DNA from: Chloroherpeton thalassium ATCC 35110
Lineage (GTDB): Bacteria; Bacteroidota; Chlorobiia; Chlorobiales; Chloroherpetonaceae
Direction of reading: 5' to 3'
DNA length: 64,000 bases
Assembly: GCF_000020525.1 (NCBI RefSeq)
Contig: NC_011026.1
Location: forward strand, 1,160,001-1,224,000
In this document: positions 35,967 to 44,777 of the stretch, one piece after another
Layout of the letters: each line of letters begins with the position of its first letter
Numbering within the stretch: position 1 is the stretch's first letter
Program-made: the position numbers and the translations under genes
Notes under the pieces: generated by a model
What the model was told of the DNA's origin: nothing
Databases searched by the model: none
What the model saw: only the letters and a program-made list of their open reading frames with translations

Positions 35967-36533
35967 TTAAGACATTCCGTGAAACACGAACGCAATTAAC
36001 GGCGGCAAAAAGCCAGCCGCGAGCAACCATTTTCCTCTTCCCGAAAGCCCTTGTTTGCCTTGCAAAATAAAGAGCCCGGTGAGCGTGATGAGCATGAGCA
36101 TCACGGCAAAAATATCCGACACCCATTTCCAGCCTTCAATGCTATTGCGATGCAAGACATTGGTCTCGTAAAAAACAGGTCGGCGCGAGACTTTTTCGTA
36201 CTTGCCCGTTCCGTTTTTCAAATTGAGATGAAGCGAGGCTTTATCGTAATAAATCTTGAGCTGATCGTCTGTTGGAAAATCGTAGATTTTATATTTCGGT
36301 TGATCTACCAAAAGCCCAAATTGCCTAACCAGCTCGTTCGTGATTTCTGATTTTTCATACGCGCGCGCAAGCGAAACATCTTTTTTGGTGATGACAAAAT
36401 CTGGATTCCAGTCATCAATGTGGTTGAGCGCCAGTCCCGAAATGCAATACATGATAATTAACCCAGAAAAAAAGTAGCCTAAATCGCGATGGGTGGCGTT
36501 GTTCCATCTTTTTATCTTTTGCGAATTTGCCAT
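35967..36533 (-). CDS. PepSY-associated membrane protein, small
   Basis: I start at ATG 36531-36533 (MANSQKIKRW), two bases after the chelatase stop codon and with AAGG just upstream; longer frames only overlap the chelatase gene. The 188-residue protein has an N-terminal helix (RDLGYFFSGLIIMYCISGLA), a periplasmic PepSY-like domain (residues about 50-130, with YDFPTDDQLKIYYDKASLHL) and two C-terminal helices with an HGMS end. LHRNS and the N-terminal THRD carry candidate haem-ligand His. It is cotranscribed with the CbiK-like lipoprotein. Function in handling a metal chelate in the periplasm is plausible. Confidence 0.8.
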   Translation of the reverse strand: MANSQKIKRWNNATHRDLGYFFSGLIIMYCISGLALNHIDDWNPDFVITKKDVSLARAYEKSEITNELVRQFGLLVDQPKYKIYDFPTDDQLKIYYDKASLHLNLKNGTGKYEKVSRRPVFYETNVLHRNSIEGWKWVSDIFAVMLMLITLTGLFILQGKQGLSGRGKWLLAAGFLPPLIAFVFHGMS

Positions 36534-36535
36534 TC

Positions 36536-37567
36536 TTAACCTTCTTTTTTCTCCGTTTTTATTTTGTTTGCCAACTCGGTGGAAATATGAATCACCCACG
36601 ACTCAATGTTTTCATCCGGCAAAATGGCATCGGGTTTGTATATCACGCGATTTTTATAATCCGGCACTTTTGCGATGCCGCCGCCAATAATTCTCACTTG
36701 GAAATTTTCATCGTGAGCCACCAAAATCGGAATCACAACCGCTTTCGATTTTGTTCGCAACACTTTTTCAACGGCGACTGTGGTGGAATCCGAACGGTAG
36801 CGCGCGATGTGTCCGCACCAGCCGTAAGCATATTCGTTGATGCCCAAATTTTTGGAAATGTGATGGCCAATGCTGTCTATCAAGGCTGACCATTGTTTTG
36901 TGTAAGTCTCGTCGCCATAAGCGATTAATACTACGCCTTCCTCAGCAGGATTTTGCGATAAAGCCTTCGTCCGTCGTAAAACATTTTTTTGCAAAATATC
37001 CGTAAAGTCAAGCAATGGCGCGAGGTGCGTTTTTGCCTTCGGCGAGTAGCGCTCAATTTTTTCCAACTTGAGCATTTCCATCGATTGCGGATCTTCTTTT
37101 TGTCCGATAATTGTTGGAATGTCGTCGAAGGAATGCGGACTAACGGTGAGGAAAATCGGCACAAGGATGACATCGGAATAATTTTCCGCGTCAAATTCCT
37201 TGAGGCGTGTTGCAATGGACGGCTCGTTATATTCCATAAACGCGGTTTTGATACCATCCACATAACCTGTTCCGAGAATGGAATCTTTCACGTTGGCCTC
37301 CAAATCCAAAAGAGCTTGCCGCCAAGTTTTGGAATGCGAACCGTGATTCACCAGCAAAACTCCAATTTTTTGAGATGGTTGTTCTGCAATTTCTTGCACA
37401 TCGCTTTTGGTTTCTTGCTTTTCTGCTTCAGGCTTTGCGCAACCGAAAGCGATTGTCAAAGCAAAAATCATCAGCACGGAAATAATTTTCGCTGAAATAA
37501 GTCCCTCTGAAACATTGCCAAGTACGGGCATCGGCTTTTTCCGAAATTCATTTTTTTGCGTTTTCAT
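36536..37567 (-). CDS. CbiK-type sirohydrochlorin cobaltochelatase-like lipoprotein (exported)
   Basis: The 343-residue product from ATG 37565-37567 has a basic N-terminus, a hydrophobic helix (KIISVLMIFALTIAF) and a lipobox-like FGC, then a CbiK/CbiX chelatase domain: IGVLLVNHGSHSKTW with the metal-site His, VILVPIFLTVSPHSFDDIP, and VVLIAYGDE followed by GWCGH and VVIPILVAHDEN in the second half. CbiK inserts cobalt into sirohydrochlorin; a periplasmic, haem-binding CbiK is known in Desulfovibrio. The signal suggests action outside the cytoplasm. It is divergent from hmuR/hmuY-like genes and cotranscribed with a PepSY gene, so chelation or metal removal on imported tetrapyrroles is a tempting idea. 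The start is uncertain; the frame opens at 37744. Confidence 0.8.
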   Translation of the reverse strand: MKTQKNEFRKKPMPVLGNVSEGLISAKIISVLMIFALTIAFGCAKPEAEKQETKSDVQEIAEQPSQKIGVLLVNHGSHSKTWRQALLDLEANVKDSILGTGYVDGIKTAFMEYNEPSIATRLKEFDAENYSDVILVPIFLTVSPHSFDDIPTIIGQKEDPQSMEMLKLEKIERYSPKAKTHLAPLLDFTDILQKNVLRRTKALSQNPAEEGVVLIAYGDETYTKQWSALIDSIGHHISKNLGINEYAYGWCGHIARYRSDSTTVAVEKVLRTKSKAVVIPILVAHDENFQVRIIGGGIAKVPDYKNRVIYKPDAILPDENIESWVIHISTELANKIKTEKKEG

Positions 37568-37847
37568 AAGAAAAGTTTTTTGGCAAGCGTTCACTGAATC
37601 AAGCGAAACGAGTTTTCTCCCTGTGGAAATCTTTCCGAGCGAGAAGAGCAAGAATCGCAAACTCCGTTTGATGCGCTCTGCGGATGTCTCACGGAATCGG
37701 TGTTCGTCATTTCCCGTTGTCAGTTTTCTGTTTTTTCTACACAAGTAAAATCAGCGGCTCTACCTGAGTTCAAGTAAACGCTTCCCCTTATTTTTATAGC
37801 ATTTCACACACCTGACAAATATAGAATAAAAATTTTTACTTATAAAG

Positions 37848-37863
37848 ACTTTGTCTAAATAAA
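37848..37863. promoter_or_regulatory. Candidate metalloregulator box between the chelatase and hmuR-like genes
   Basis: ACTTTGTCTAAATAAA lies in the divergent region and matches the box at 21220-21237 in TTTGTCTAAATAAA or nearly so. A second stretch, ACGAAATTAGGGAAATGG (37883), resembles the repeat unit at 30552 but its 21-bp partner is poor, so I do not count it as an AraC site. Confidence 0.45.
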
Positions 37864-37950
37864 AAATGCGTCTATATTCAACACGAAATTAGGGAAATGG
37901 ATCACGCGCTTGAGGGGCGCAATTTAAAAATGACTTAAGGAGTGGCTTTC

Positions 37951-40086
37951 ATGCTAAGACGGTTTCTTTTTGTGATGTGCATATTGGGGTTGCTGCCAAG
38001 TTCGGTGCAAGGCGCGGAGGTACACGGCACCGGCGCAATTCATGGGCACGTCATCGCAAAAGATAGTGAGTCGCCGATCGTTGGCGCCATGATCTCGCTG
38101 ATGGGAACAACCTATGGGACGGTTTCAGATGAAAATGGCGCGTTTTGGCTTGCCCATGTTCATCCTGGCACTTACACTTTGCGCGTGTCTTACTTGGGTT
38201 ACAAAACCCATGAAAAGCAAGTTCATTTGAAAAATGCTTCGGATACGCTCGCCATCGAGTTCTCGCTGAAGCCGGCGCAAGTTGATATAGATGCCATTGT
38301 GGTCACCGCGACAAGGCAGGAGACCGCGCTTAAAGATGTGCCTCAACTCACCGAAGTGATTACAGGCGAAGAGCTTCAGGTTACAGGTGCCGTCACTGTG
38401 CAAGACGCTTTGGAAATGAACATTCCGGGCATTGAGTTTTCGCCGGATTCGCACGGCGCGAACATACAAATGCAAGGCTTAGGAAGCGACTACATTTTAA
38501 TTTTGCTGGACGGCGAGCGACTCGCGCAGCAAGATCGTTCCAACATCGATTTTAACCGGCTCAACACCAGCGACATCGAGCGCATTGAAGTGACAAAAGG
38601 CTCGGCGTCTTCGCTTTACGGCTCAAATGCGATTGGCGGCGTGATTAACATTATCACGAAAAAGCCGCAATATCCGCTTGAAGCTTCGGCGTCGTATCGC
38701 ATTTCAAAATACGGCGAGCAGAATATAAACGGAATGCTTGGCACGAAATCGGATTTGTGGAGTGCAAAACTGACCATCAATAAGAAGCAATCCGATGGAT
38801 ATGATTTAACGCCCGAAACGCCAACTTCCTACACGCAAGAAAAATTTGAAGATTTAAGCCTAACGCCTTGGCTGCGAATGACGCCATCGGACAAGCTGCA
38901 ACTGGATTTTCAGGGAAATTACTATCAATACGAGCGCTTTGACGCAACGACCATTCCGCAACACCCGAGAAATTACGGCTTCACTTTGGGCAGCAGCGCG
39001 AATTATTACTTCTCGCCCGAGCAAAGCCTAAAACTGAGCTGGCACACCGACCAATACGAGCAATATGATTATTACGAACGCTTGGACGAAGAAGAGCTTT
39101 CGGCCATTCATCGCTACGATAATGCGAAACTTATTTTCGCGACAGGTTTTTCAAAAACGCATGCCTTAACACTCGGCGGTGAATTTCTGCGCGAAAAGCT
39201 TGTTTCAGATCGAATTACAAATGGAAGAAAAACAACCCAAAACTGGATCGGTTTTGCCCAAGAGGAAATTCAACTGATTGAAAAACTTCGAACGGTGGCC
39301 GGTGTTCAGTTCGTGCATCATTCCACATTTGGAAGCCATGTTTCCCCGCGCGTTTCTTTGCTCTATCAAGACTTGCCATTCAACATTCGCTTGGGTTATA
39401 GCCACGGCTTTCGCACGCCCACGCTCAAAGAGCTTTACATGGATTGGGATCATTTCGGCATGTTTTTCATCGAAGGGACATCTGACTTGGAGCCGGAAAC
39501 CTCAAACTATTTCACAGGTTCGCTTGAGTTCATCACGGAGCGCTTGAACGCCTCAATTTTGCTGTATCACAACAGCTTGAAAAATATGATTGCGACCGTG
39601 ACCACCACAGAAGATGGCATCTCCACAGAAACCTACAAAAATGTATCGGACGCGCGATTGCAAGGATTTGATTTGCTGCTGAAAGTCGGCATCGGGCGCG
39701 GGCTATCGCTGAGCGGCGGCTACAGTTTCGTGGATTCAAAAGATTTGGAAACGGACTTGGAAATTGAAGGCGTGATTCGCCACACCGCCCGACTTCGCGC
39801 TGAATATAATTATCTCTTTTCGCGCGGATTCAACCTCACGCTTGCCTTACAAGGCAAATACAATGGCGGCATGATTTATGAAAGTGTCAATGACGATGGC
39901 GAAGTCGAGCGCGAAAACTACCGCCCATATTGGAATTGGAGACTAACCGCGTCTCAGCAACTTTTTGCCAGCATAACCTTTACCGCAGGTGTTGATAACA
40001 TTTTCGATTACACCGATACAGTGGATTTTTCAACGATTACCCCCGGTAGGCGCTTTTTCTCAGTCATACAATATTCATTTAACTAA
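37951..40086 (+). CDS. TonB-dependent haem receptor, HmuR-like
   Basis: ATG 37951 is preferred: AAGGAG at 37937-37942 is spaced eight bases from it, while the in-frame GTG at 37942 overlaps that site. The 711-residue protein has a signal peptide ending near VQGAE, a carboxypeptidase-like domain (GAIHGHVIAKDSESPIVGAM), a plug (DIERIEVTKGSASSLYGSNA, GGVINIITKKP) and a barrel with YSHGFRTPTLKELYMDW and a C-terminus NIFDYTDTVDF. It is followed 18 bases on by an HmuY-like haem-binding lipoprotein, the gene pair known from Porphyromonas (there in the order hmuY-hmuR), which sets the ligand as haem with fair confidence. Confidence 0.85.
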   Translation: MLRRFLFVMCILGLLPSSVQGAEVHGTGAIHGHVIAKDSESPIVGAMISLMGTTYGTVSDENGAFWLAHVHPGTYTLRVSYLGYKTHEKQVHLKNASDTLAIEFSLKPAQVDIDAIVVTATRQETALKDVPQLTEVITGEELQVTGAVTVQDALEMNIPGIEFSPDSHGANIQMQGLGSDYILILLDGERLAQQDRSNIDFNRLNTSDIERIEVTKGSASSLYGSNAIGGVINIITKKPQYPLEASASYRISKYGEQNINGMLGTKSDLWSAKLTINKKQSDGYDLTPETPTSYTQEKFEDLSLTPWLRMTPSDKLQLDFQGNYYQYERFDATTIPQHPRNYGFTLGSSANYYFSPEQSLKLSWHTDQYEQYDYYERLDEEELSAIHRYDNAKLIFATGFSKTHALTLGGEFLREKLVSDRITNGRKTTQNWIGFAQEEIQLIEKLRTVAGVQFVHHSTFGSHVSPRVSLLYQDLPFNIRLGYSHGFRTPTLKELYMDWDHFGMFFIEGTSDLEPETSNYFTGSLEFITERLNASILLYHNSLKNMIATVTTTEDGISTETYKNVSDARLQGFDLLLKVGIGRGLSLSGGYSFVDSKDLETDLEIEGVIRHTARLRAEYNYLFSRGFNLTLALQGKYNGGMIYESVNDDGEVERENYRPYWNWRLTASQQLFASITFTAGVDNIFDYTDTVDFSTITPGRRFFSVIQYSFN

Positions 40087-40104
40087 CAAAAAAACACAGT
40101 CACA

Positions 40105-40719
40105 ATGAAAAAGCATTTATCATTCATCTTAGCAGCCTTGTTGCTTATCGGCACAGTTGGATGCGATGACGACGATGATGACGCCGGAAGCGCAACCACC
40201 GAATCCGAAAGCGCAACCATGCTCATTGACGCAACCAGCTATTCGCACTGGGTTTATTTCTCGTTCGAAACAGGCGACAGCGTGCAAATCAGCGACCCGA
40301 AAACTTCGGACGAATGGGATTTGGCCTTCATGCGCTACTATTTGCGAACCAACAGCGGCTCATCTGGAAACGCGCTTGGCGGGATTTATAATGCGGGTAA
40401 AGTCGAGCTTTCTTCTGTAACCGAAGCGCCTGAATCAGGTTATGTGGTGGATGATTCCATTTCAGTGGTAGATCATTCAACCTACACATACACGAACATT
40501 GCCGCAAGTTCGGAACTTGCCGGATGGATGTCGTTCGACACGGAATCCATGCCGCCGGAACCGATTTATTCTGATTCAATTTATGTGGTAAAAACGGGTC
40601 AGGGTAAATACGCGAAAATTCATTTGAAAGATTACTACGGCGGTGACGGGACAACCAGCGCCATGATTGAGTTCGATTATGTCTTCCAGCCTGATGGAAG
40701 CCAAACCTTTACAGAATAA
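40105..40719 (+). CDS. HmuY-like haem-binding surface lipoprotein
   Basis: The 204-residue protein has a lipobox (GTVGC) followed by six Asp. The body matches the HmuY family: DATSYSHWVYFSFETGD near residue 45, EWDLAFMRYYLRTNSG around residue 75, and a C-terminal strand MIEFDYVFQ. In Porphyromonas HmuY takes haem from host haemoproteins with two His ligands and hands it to HmuR. The exact ligand residues are not obvious here; SYSHW and VVDHSTY carry His. The poly-Asp start predicts surface exposure, in keeping with a haemophore role. It forms an operon with the receptor upstream and ends at a strong terminator. Confidence 0.8.
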   Translation: MKKHLSFILAALLLIGTVGCDDDDDDAGSATTESESATMLIDATSYSHWVYFSFETGDSVQISDPKTSDEWDLAFMRYYLRTNSGSSGNALGGIYNAGKVELSSVTEAPESGYVVDDSISVVDHSTYTYTNIAASSELAGWMSFDTESMPPEPIYSDSIYVVKTGQGKYAKIHLKDYYGGDGTTSAMIEFDYVFQPDGSQTFTE

Positions 40720-40810
40720 GCGTTTTTTCCATTGTTCTTTGTTGATTATTCGTTCGTATTGCCATAGATGCGTCTCTCTTATTGTTCTTTCATGATTTTT
40801 CTCCTGATAC

Positions 40811-40846
40811 ATAGCCTCGGAGGTGACGCTCCGGGGCTATTTTTTT
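40811..40846 (+). terminator. Rho-independent terminator of the hmuRY-like operon
   Basis: Stem ATAGCCTCGGAG (40811-40822) / CTCCGGGGCTAT (40829-40840) with one G-T pair and a 6-base loop, then TTTTTTATT. A textbook terminator 92 bases after the HmuY-like stop. Confidence 0.9.
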
Positions 40847-40873
40847 ATTATTTCTCTCGGAAATCAAGAAATC

Positions 40874-41041
40874 TCTAAGCCATTTTGAACTTTTAGCGGA
40901 TGATTTTCAATCTTAAAATTTAATTAATATGAATTTTATGACGAACTGAATAAGAACGATTTTAGGTGATAAAAATATCTAAAATAATATTTTGTGATTT
41001 TATAAGAACATTCGCACATTTCTTATGAGGAAATCATGTGA
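40874..41041 (+). repeat. Upstream repeat, copy 1 (shared with 47474-47638)
   Basis: CTCTAAGCCATTTTGAACTT, later ATGAATTTTATGACGAACTG, GTGATTTTATAAGA and GGAAATCATGTGA appear in the same order, in diverged form, at 47474-47638. Both copies lie directly upstream of a plus-strand gene. The first 24 bases also recur at 49300 and 50186. Possibly a mobile promoter or a trace of integron recombination. Confidence 0.5.
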
Positions 41042-41075
41042 TTCTAATATGAGGCATCTAAAAAAAGAAAGAATC

Positions 41076-41483
41076 ATGGAAGTATTAATTAGTGTTAGTG
41101 ACTCCATATCGGAAGCGGAGGTAATCGATATCTATAAGGCAAATAAATGGTCATCTGCTGACAAGCAGAAAGAATTATTGGCCGCACTAAATAATTCACA
41201 TACTTTAGTAACCGCGCGAGTTGATGGTAAGCTTGTCGGTTTAGGGAACGCAATATCAGATGGCTACTTAGTTGTTTACTATCCACACATGTTAGTTCAT
41301 CCAGATTATCAAGGAAAGAGCATAGGCCGAAAAATGATGGAGGCAATGCAAGCGATTTATGGCGACTTCCACCAACAGATGCTCACCGCTGATGCGAATG
41401 CAGTAAAGTTTTACCAAGCATTGGGTTTTAAGCGTGCAGGAAAAACTGAGCCAATGTGGATTTATAATGGCAAAGAGCATTAA
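41076..41483 (+). CDS. GNAT-family N-acetyltransferase
   Basis: ATG 41076 is chosen (MEVLISVSDSISEAEVIDIY); the frame is open 17 codons upstream but that part overlaps the repeat-containing leader. The 135-residue protein is a compact GNAT: MLVHPDYQGKSIGRKMMEAM holds the acetyl-CoA loop Q-x-x-x-I-G with strand 4 before it, and ADANAVKFYQALGFKRAG is motif B with the catalytic-type Tyr. Small cytosolic acetyltransferases of this sort act on amines of antibiotics, polyamines or proteins; the substrate is unknown. It stands alone at the left border of the integron island, without an attC. Confidence 0.85.
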   Translation: MEVLISVSDSISEAEVIDIYKANKWSSADKQKELLAALNNSHTLVTARVDGKLVGLGNAISDGYLVVYYPHMLVHPDYQGKSIGRKMMEAMQAIYGDFHQQMLTADANAVKFYQALGFKRAGKTEPMWIYNGKEH

Positions 41484-41723
41484 TGTATACAAGCCCTCAA
41501 ATCCGATGCCGAAAGCTGATACATGCCAAAACAGAAAGCACCAAACGAAATCGTTTTTTTACATGAAGTGATAGCTTCAAAAAAACGCGGAAAAGATATT
41601 CAGAAAAACATGAAGACTGCCGCCAAAATATTTTTAATTTACAAATTAGTAAAAAGCGAGTTATACTGACCCGTATAAAACACTTTGATAAGAGCTTTAT
41701 TTAATAATAATTTGTTTTAAGAT
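41484..41723. other. A/T-rich spacer without a recognisable gene
   Basis: About 240 bases between the acetyltransferase and the truncated recombinase. No hairpin with T-run, no attC core and no supported gene seen. Confidence 0.4.
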
Positions 41724-41747
41724 TTGAATTTATACAATTCAAAAATG

Positions 41748-41996
41748 GTTATTCGCAGGCGTCTTGCGGAAACCATATCATCTATGTTATACATGAGAAG
41801 AGCAAATGAGATGGAAGAGGTTTTAAGGCGGTACAAAAATTTACTTATTCAGAAGAGATATAGCCAAAACACGCAAGATATATATTGCAGTTATTTTAAG
41901 AACTTTTGTATGTTCTTTGGAGAAGAAGAACTTGAAAAATCAACTACCAAACAAATACAAACGTTAGGGGGCAGCTTAAGAAACGACACAGCATAA
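41748..41996 (+). pseudogene. Tyrosine recombinase, truncated to the N-terminal (core-binding) domain
   Basis: The peptide around EVLRRYKNLLIQKRYSQNTQ and DIYCSYFKNFCMFF is the N-terminal SAM-like DNA-binding domain of XerC/D-type recombinases; the catalytic domain is missing. The frame runs into the integron cassette boundary at 41963/41964 (ACG|TTAGGGGG) after STTKQIQ and ends 33 bases later within cassette sequence. So the gene appears to have been cut where the cassette array begins. The first codons (MNLYNSK...) are uncertain. No continuation of the recombinase is visible after the array at 46502. Confidence 0.6.
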
Positions 41997-42011
41997 AATA
42001 ACATATAGATT

Positions 42012-43820
42012 ATGGCAGAAAAATATAATGCTTCAAATATTGCAATCGAACAGATTTTGAATTTTATAAAATCAGAGGAAATTGCAATACCTGAAATTCA
42101 AAGACCTTTTGTTTGGAAACCAAAACAAGTTCGTGATTTGATTGATTCTCTCTATACAGGTTATCCAACTGGCTATTTGATAATTTCCCAAAGCCCAAAC
42201 ATGAAATTGAAAGATGGGACTTTATCGGAAGGAAAGAAAATAATGATTGATGGTCAACAACGAGTTACAGCACTTATGACTTCAATAATGGGAATGGAAG
42301 TTATAAACTCAGATTTTGAAAAGAAAAGAATTAAAATTTCTTTCAATCCATTAGCCGTTGATGAAGATGAAGTATTCAAAGTTCAGGACAATGCAATATT
42401 AAAGGATAAAAAATGGATTACAGATATTGCCGATGTTTTTAAATCGGATTTTAAACGTGGTAGTTTTGTTGCAAAATATTGTGAGTTTAATCCAGACATG
42501 GATTCTGACAAACTTCATGATATTTTAGACGCATTAATCGGAATAAAAAATCGCCAAATTGGAGTAATCACATTGGATAAGGAACTGACTATTGATGAAG
42601 TAACAGAAATATTTATCCGAATCAATAGTCAAGGAGCAAAACTAAATCAATCAGACTTTGCTATGTCAAAAATTGCAGCTAATGTAAAATATGGTGGCAA
42701 TGAACTTCGCAAAGCAATAGATTATTTTTCTCATTTGGCAGTACAACCCGACTGGTATAATGAAATGTCAAAGGACAAGGAGTTCATGGAATCAAAATTT
42801 GCACCTAAGATTAAATGGCTAAAAGACGACAGAGAAGAAATCTTTGACCCAAATTACGGAGATATTCTGCGTGTTGCTTTTATGCACAAATTTAATCGTG
42901 GAAAAATGAAAGACTTGGTAAGTTTACTTGGCGGTCGTGACTTTGAAACACGAGATTATAAAGAAGAAATTGCAGAAGCTTCGTTTGGTAAACTAACAGA
43001 CGGTGTAATGGACTTTATGAATGAGTTTTCATTTACAAACTTCATTCTTGCAATAAAATCAGCAGGATTTATCACAAGCCGTTTGACAAACTCACAAATG
43101 ACCTTGGATTTTGCATACACACTTTATCTAATATTAAATTCAAGTAATCAAATCGACAAGACACAAATAAAACATTACGTTTCAAAATGGTACGTATTGT
43201 CAACCTTGACAAGTCGGTATATCACTTCGCCAGAATCGGTAATGGATTTGGATATTCGCAGGATTGCGGAAAAAGGATTTATTGAATATTTCAAAGAAAT
43301 TGAAGAAGCGAACTTATCTGACACTTTTTGGCAAGTTGGATTAGTCCAGGACTTAGAAACTTCAGCGATTAATAGTCCATTTTTTAATGTGTTTTTAGCA
43401 GCACAAGTGCATGGCAGTGATAATTCACTCTTAATGAATGGTACAAAAGTCCGAGATTTAATAACAATTATGGGCGATATACACCATATTTTCCCGAAAG
43501 GATATTTACAGAAAAATGGAATAACCGATAAATTAAAATATAATCAGATTGCTAATTACACTTACCTTGACACTCAAACAAATATTTCAATCGGAGATAA
43601 AGCTCCAAATGACTATTTCAAAACCGTCTTTGACCAGTGTGATTCTAAGGAAATGAAATTTGGTAATATTTCAGAACCATCGTTATTAAAGGAAAACTTG
43701 AGTATAAATTGCATTCCTGAAAACATCGTGACTATGGACGCAACACATTATGAGGACTTTCTTTTAGAACGGCGAAAATTAATGGCAAAAAAGATTAAAG
43801 ACTATTATTTTTCACTATGA
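42012..43820 (+). CDS. DUF262/HNH protein, GmrSD-like (cassette 1)
   Basis: The 602-residue protein starts with a DUF262 domain: IPEIQRPFVWKPKQVRDLID (residues 26-45), the hallmark IDGQQRVTAL (79-88) of the ParB-like nucleotide-binding fold, and FIRINSQGAKLNQSDF near residue 202. Near residue 488 it has GDIHHIFPKGYL and then NQIANYTYLDTQTN, an HNH-type nuclease motif of the DUF1524-like kind. Fusion of an NTP-sensing domain and an HNH nuclease is the plan of type IV restriction enzymes such as GmrSD, which cut glucosylated phage DNA. A defence function is a good inference. It begins 48 bases into the first cassette and ends just before its attC. Confidence 0.85.
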   Translation: MAEKYNASNIAIEQILNFIKSEEIAIPEIQRPFVWKPKQVRDLIDSLYTGYPTGYLIISQSPNMKLKDGTLSEGKKIMIDGQQRVTALMTSIMGMEVINSDFEKKRIKISFNPLAVDEDEVFKVQDNAILKDKKWITDIADVFKSDFKRGSFVAKYCEFNPDMDSDKLHDILDALIGIKNRQIGVITLDKELTIDEVTEIFIRINSQGAKLNQSDFAMSKIAANVKYGGNELRKAIDYFSHLAVQPDWYNEMSKDKEFMESKFAPKIKWLKDDREEIFDPNYGDILRVAFMHKFNRGKMKDLVSLLGGRDFETRDYKEEIAEASFGKLTDGVMDFMNEFSFTNFILAIKSAGFITSRLTNSQMTLDFAYTLYLILNSSNQIDKTQIKHYVSKWYVLSTLTSRYITSPESVMDLDIRRIAEKGFIEYFKEIEEANLSDTFWQVGLVQDLETSAINSPFFNVFLAAQVHGSDNSLLMNGTKVRDLITIMGDIHHIFPKGYLQKNGITDKLKYNQIANYTYLDTQTNISIGDKAPNDYFKTVFDQCDSKEMKFGNISEPSLLKENLSINCIPENIVTMDATHYEDFLLERRKLMAKKIKDYYFSL

Positions 43821-43833
43821 CAATAAAAGCCGA

Positions 43834-43966
43834 CCCCCTAACAATGTATAAAAATAATGGCCGGCTCAGTAGTAAATTTAAGGGTTTTAACCCGCTTCAA
43901 CTTTCTTGTAACTTGACAGGAAAGTACCACGCAGTCGGCTACTATTCTTATACTAAACGTTACCAA
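43834..43966 (+). repeat. attC site of cassette 1
   Basis: R'' CCCCCTAAC at 43834-43842; R' begins G|TTACC at 43959/43960. The inner part, with ACCCGCTTCAACTTTCTTGT and AACTTGACAGGAAAGTACCA, is almost identical to attC2 (44778-44911), and the outer GCCGGC / GTCGGC arms can fold together. Confidence 0.85.
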
Positions 43967-43978
43967 GCATTTTAAAAA

Positions 43979-44773
43979 ATGAAAATATTCATTGATACAT
44001 CAGTTTTATTAAATTCATTCTTGATATTTCGGAAATTTGAATCTTCTGAGATTGATGGTAATTATGTACCATTATACTTGAAAGATTCTGAAAATAAACT
44101 ATATATATTTGAAAAATCTAAATTTGAAGCCTATATGGCGTTTAAAGGGATAGGAGGGAAAAAACCAAGTGAAGGTAGAGGGGATTATGCAAATAGATTC
44201 TTAAAGAATGTTGATGATCCGATTAGCTTTTCGAAAATTATTTCAAAGTATCATGGTGATAATAAAGAGTTAGCTTATTATTGGAGTAATCAAATATTGG
44301 AAATTGATATAGAATCATTAATATCAAAACTTGACTTTGTTAAAGATGAGGATAGGGATAATGTATTAAAAAATATTGAAAAGTTAAGACAATTAAAAAG
44401 TAATCGTGACTCTTTTGAAAAACTATGTTCTCAATTCAATCGAATGTTGGATAATTGGAATATTGAAGTTTTGTCATATTTTGAAATTTTTAGTTTTAAA
44501 AATAATGAAAGTCTAATAAGTTTTGAATCTCCATTTCAATTAGACCAATTTGCTAAAGATACAGCAATACCATCAGAGGATTTTGAGATTATTTTTGCAG
44601 CAGAGCGGATTGGGGCAGATATTTTTTTAACAAATGATAATGAATTAATAAATTGCTCTATGAGTTTGGGAAATAATTATTTTTTAAGTCCGACAGCTTT
44701 TTGTAGAAGTGAAGATTATGAGACTTTAAAAGAAAAAATTAAATTAGGCAAAGATTATAGAGAATTAAAATAA
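43979..44773 (+). CDS. PIN-like domain protein (cassette 2)
   Basis: The 264-residue protein starts MKIFIDTSVLLNSF, with the first catalytic-type Asp (D6) of PIN nucleases. A Glu in KSKFEAYM (about residue 62) and the acidic run PSEDFEIIFAAERIGADIF plus LTNDNELI near residues 190-220 supply the remaining acidic residues. Between them lies a long helical insert of about 130 residues, so it is larger than VapC toxins and closer to bigger PIN ribonucleases. No antitoxin-like gene is present in the cassette. RNA cleavage in a defence or stress context is plausible. Confidence 0.7.
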   Translation: MKIFIDTSVLLNSFLIFRKFESSEIDGNYVPLYLKDSENKLYIFEKSKFEAYMAFKGIGGKKPSEGRGDYANRFLKNVDDPISFSKIISKYHGDNKELAYYWSNQILEIDIESLISKLDFVKDEDRDNVLKNIEKLRQLKSNRDSFEKLCSQFNRMLDNWNIEVLSYFEIFSFKNNESLISFESPFQLDQFAKDTAIPSEDFEIIFAAERIGADIFLTNDNELINCSMSLGNNYFLSPTAFCRSEDYETLKEKIKLGKDYRELK

Positions 44774-44777
44774 AAAC

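Noticed and set aside
37568-37744. N-terminal extension of the CbiK-like gene, with CCGCA and GGGAA words recalling a cobalamin riboswitch
   Set aside because: The invariant CCCGCAACTG and AGGAGAC elements are absent in order; more likely plain leader sequence.
37883-37921. Further 21-bp-period AraC repeat before the hmuR-like gene
   Set aside because: First unit resembles 30552, but the second (ACGCGCTTGAGGGGCGCA) shares too few bases and orientation relative to the gene is reversed.
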